Shown here piece after piece: positions 11,194 to 11,622 of a DNA stretch of 11,622 bases. A model generated the notes under the pieces. That model was given only the letters and a program-made list of their open reading frames with translations, made no database searches and was not told the DNA's origin. Made by a program: the position numbers and the translations under genes. The stretch covers positions 1 through 11,622 of the forward strand of contig CAZJYT010000025.1 in assembly GCA_964550325.1 (NCBI GenBank), in the 5' to 3' direction. Numbering within the stretch: position 1 is the first letter of the stretch; each line of letters begins with the position of its first letter. Source of the stretch: CAZJYT01 sp964550325. Lineage in GTDB: Bacteria > Patescibacteriota > Minisyncoccia > Minisyncoccales > CAZJYT01.

Positions 11194-11622
11194 TTACCAT
11201 AATTTCAAAAAAGGATGTTTAGGATATACTTTTTCTTCCAAGTCTTCTTTAACTAAATGAGTATAAGTAGGAAGCATCCCAAATTGAGGGATCCTCCACC
11301 TACACCATAGAGCAACAGTATAATGGTCAATTCCTGCCTTAAGCATTTCTGTAATTAAGGCTCTTCTTATTGAATGAAAGCCATAACCCATATAATTTTC
11401 TAATTTAAATTTACAAAGATATAGAGTATAATTAAAAACTCCATATATACCTGCTCTTGATACTTCCTCCCATTCATATTTATAAAGAATATCTTTAATT
11501 TGAGCAGGTATAGTATAAATTTGAGGCCTACCTCCTTTAGCAGTCTTTATAATTATAGTATTGTCTTTTTTATTAATATCCTCTTTTTTAATTCTTAAAA
11601 TCTCTATTTTTCTTAATCCCCA
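11194..11622 (-). CDS. Tyrosine recombinase/integrase, C-terminal catalytic part (5' end outside window)
   Basis: The frame is open to the window edge; 142 residues are visible. In this numbering WGLRKIEILRI (Arg4) is the first catalytic arginine box, Lys29 in KTAKGGRP is the beta-hairpin lysine, FHSIRRALITEML (His83, Arg86) is the H-x-x-R box, LWCRW supplies the Trp position often replacing the His of LGH, and Tyr120 in LPTYTHLV is the likely nucleophile. All key residues are present, so the catalytic domain looks intact. Such enzymes integrate or excise mobile elements or resolve multimers. The adjacent origin-like repeats make either role plausible. No attachment site could be identified within the window. 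Confidence 0.88.
   Translation of the reverse strand, partial: WGLRKIEILRIKKEDINKKDNTIIIKTAKGGRPQIYTIPAQIKDILYKYEWEEVSRAGIYGVFNYTLYLCKFKLENYMGYGFHSIRRALITEMLKAGIDHYTVALWCRWRIPQFGMLPTYTHLVKEDLEEKVYPKHPFLKLW

Noticed and set aside
1..11622. CRISPR array, tRNA or rRNA genes, attachment-site repeats
   Set aside because: No spaced identical repeats of CRISPR length, no cloverleaf-like sequence and no long exact direct repeat flanking the recombinase were seen by reading; a computed search could still find weak cases.

Overview
The window is strongly AT-rich and bacterial in style. Genes are small and tightly packed, many share ATGA stop/start overlaps, and several have GGAGGTGA-type ribosome binding sites. 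Every supportable gene is on the minus strand, so transcription runs from the right end to the left. The content (tyrosine recombinase, DNA methyltransferases, an HNH nuclease, DUF2934-like and HIT-like small proteins, many tiny Cys-pair proteins) suggests a prophage, phage or other integrative element of a low-GC bacterium. Lys/Glu/Ile-rich proteins would fit an anaerobic or thermophilic host, but that is only an impression. No capsid, tail, terminase, ribosomal or tRNA gene is visible.

Right end (about 10763-11622): the catalytic part of a tyrosine recombinase runs off the window edge and is followed by a 58-aa gene. Next comes a gene-poor stretch with five direct repeats in exact 11-bp register. 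The first two repeats are DnaA-box-like (TGTGAATAA, TGTGGATAA). A TAG x4 run and a very AT-rich tract lie nearby, and together these look like a replication-origin module.

Middle (3802-10762): one long gene train. In order of transcription it holds a double-domain GT-A glycosyltransferase, a class I SAM methyltransferase, a radical SAM enzyme with a C-terminal Cys cluster, a Cys-rich protein, a small helical protein with a premature amber codon, a HIT-like mini-protein, a DUF2934-like protein and a beta-class DNA methyltransferase. The methyltransferase is split inside its SPPYW catalytic motif by a 351-residue intein carrying a LAGLIDADG endonuclease. The intein is itself frameshifted at a run of seven A. 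This is the most unusual element of the window.

Left-middle (1423-3795): a perfect TTGACA-N17-TATAAT promoter with a GTTAAC repeat at the expected transcription start drives seven overlapping genes. These are two Zn-ribbon proteins, two small unknowns, a short C5-cytosine-methyltransferase-like protein, an HNH nuclease and a CPLCG protein.

Left end (1-1350): a second good promoter, overlapped by a 14-bp palindrome, precedes a 14-codon ORF, a 154-aa helical protein, a Zn-ribbon protein and a 39-aa protein. An intrinsic terminator, a 50-aa Cys protein and a gene cut by the edge follow.

Two themes recur. One is nucleic-acid or glycan modification (three methyltransferases, two glycosyltransferase domains, one radical SAM enzyme). 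The other is short Cys/His metal-binding modules attached to many otherwise unrelated proteins.
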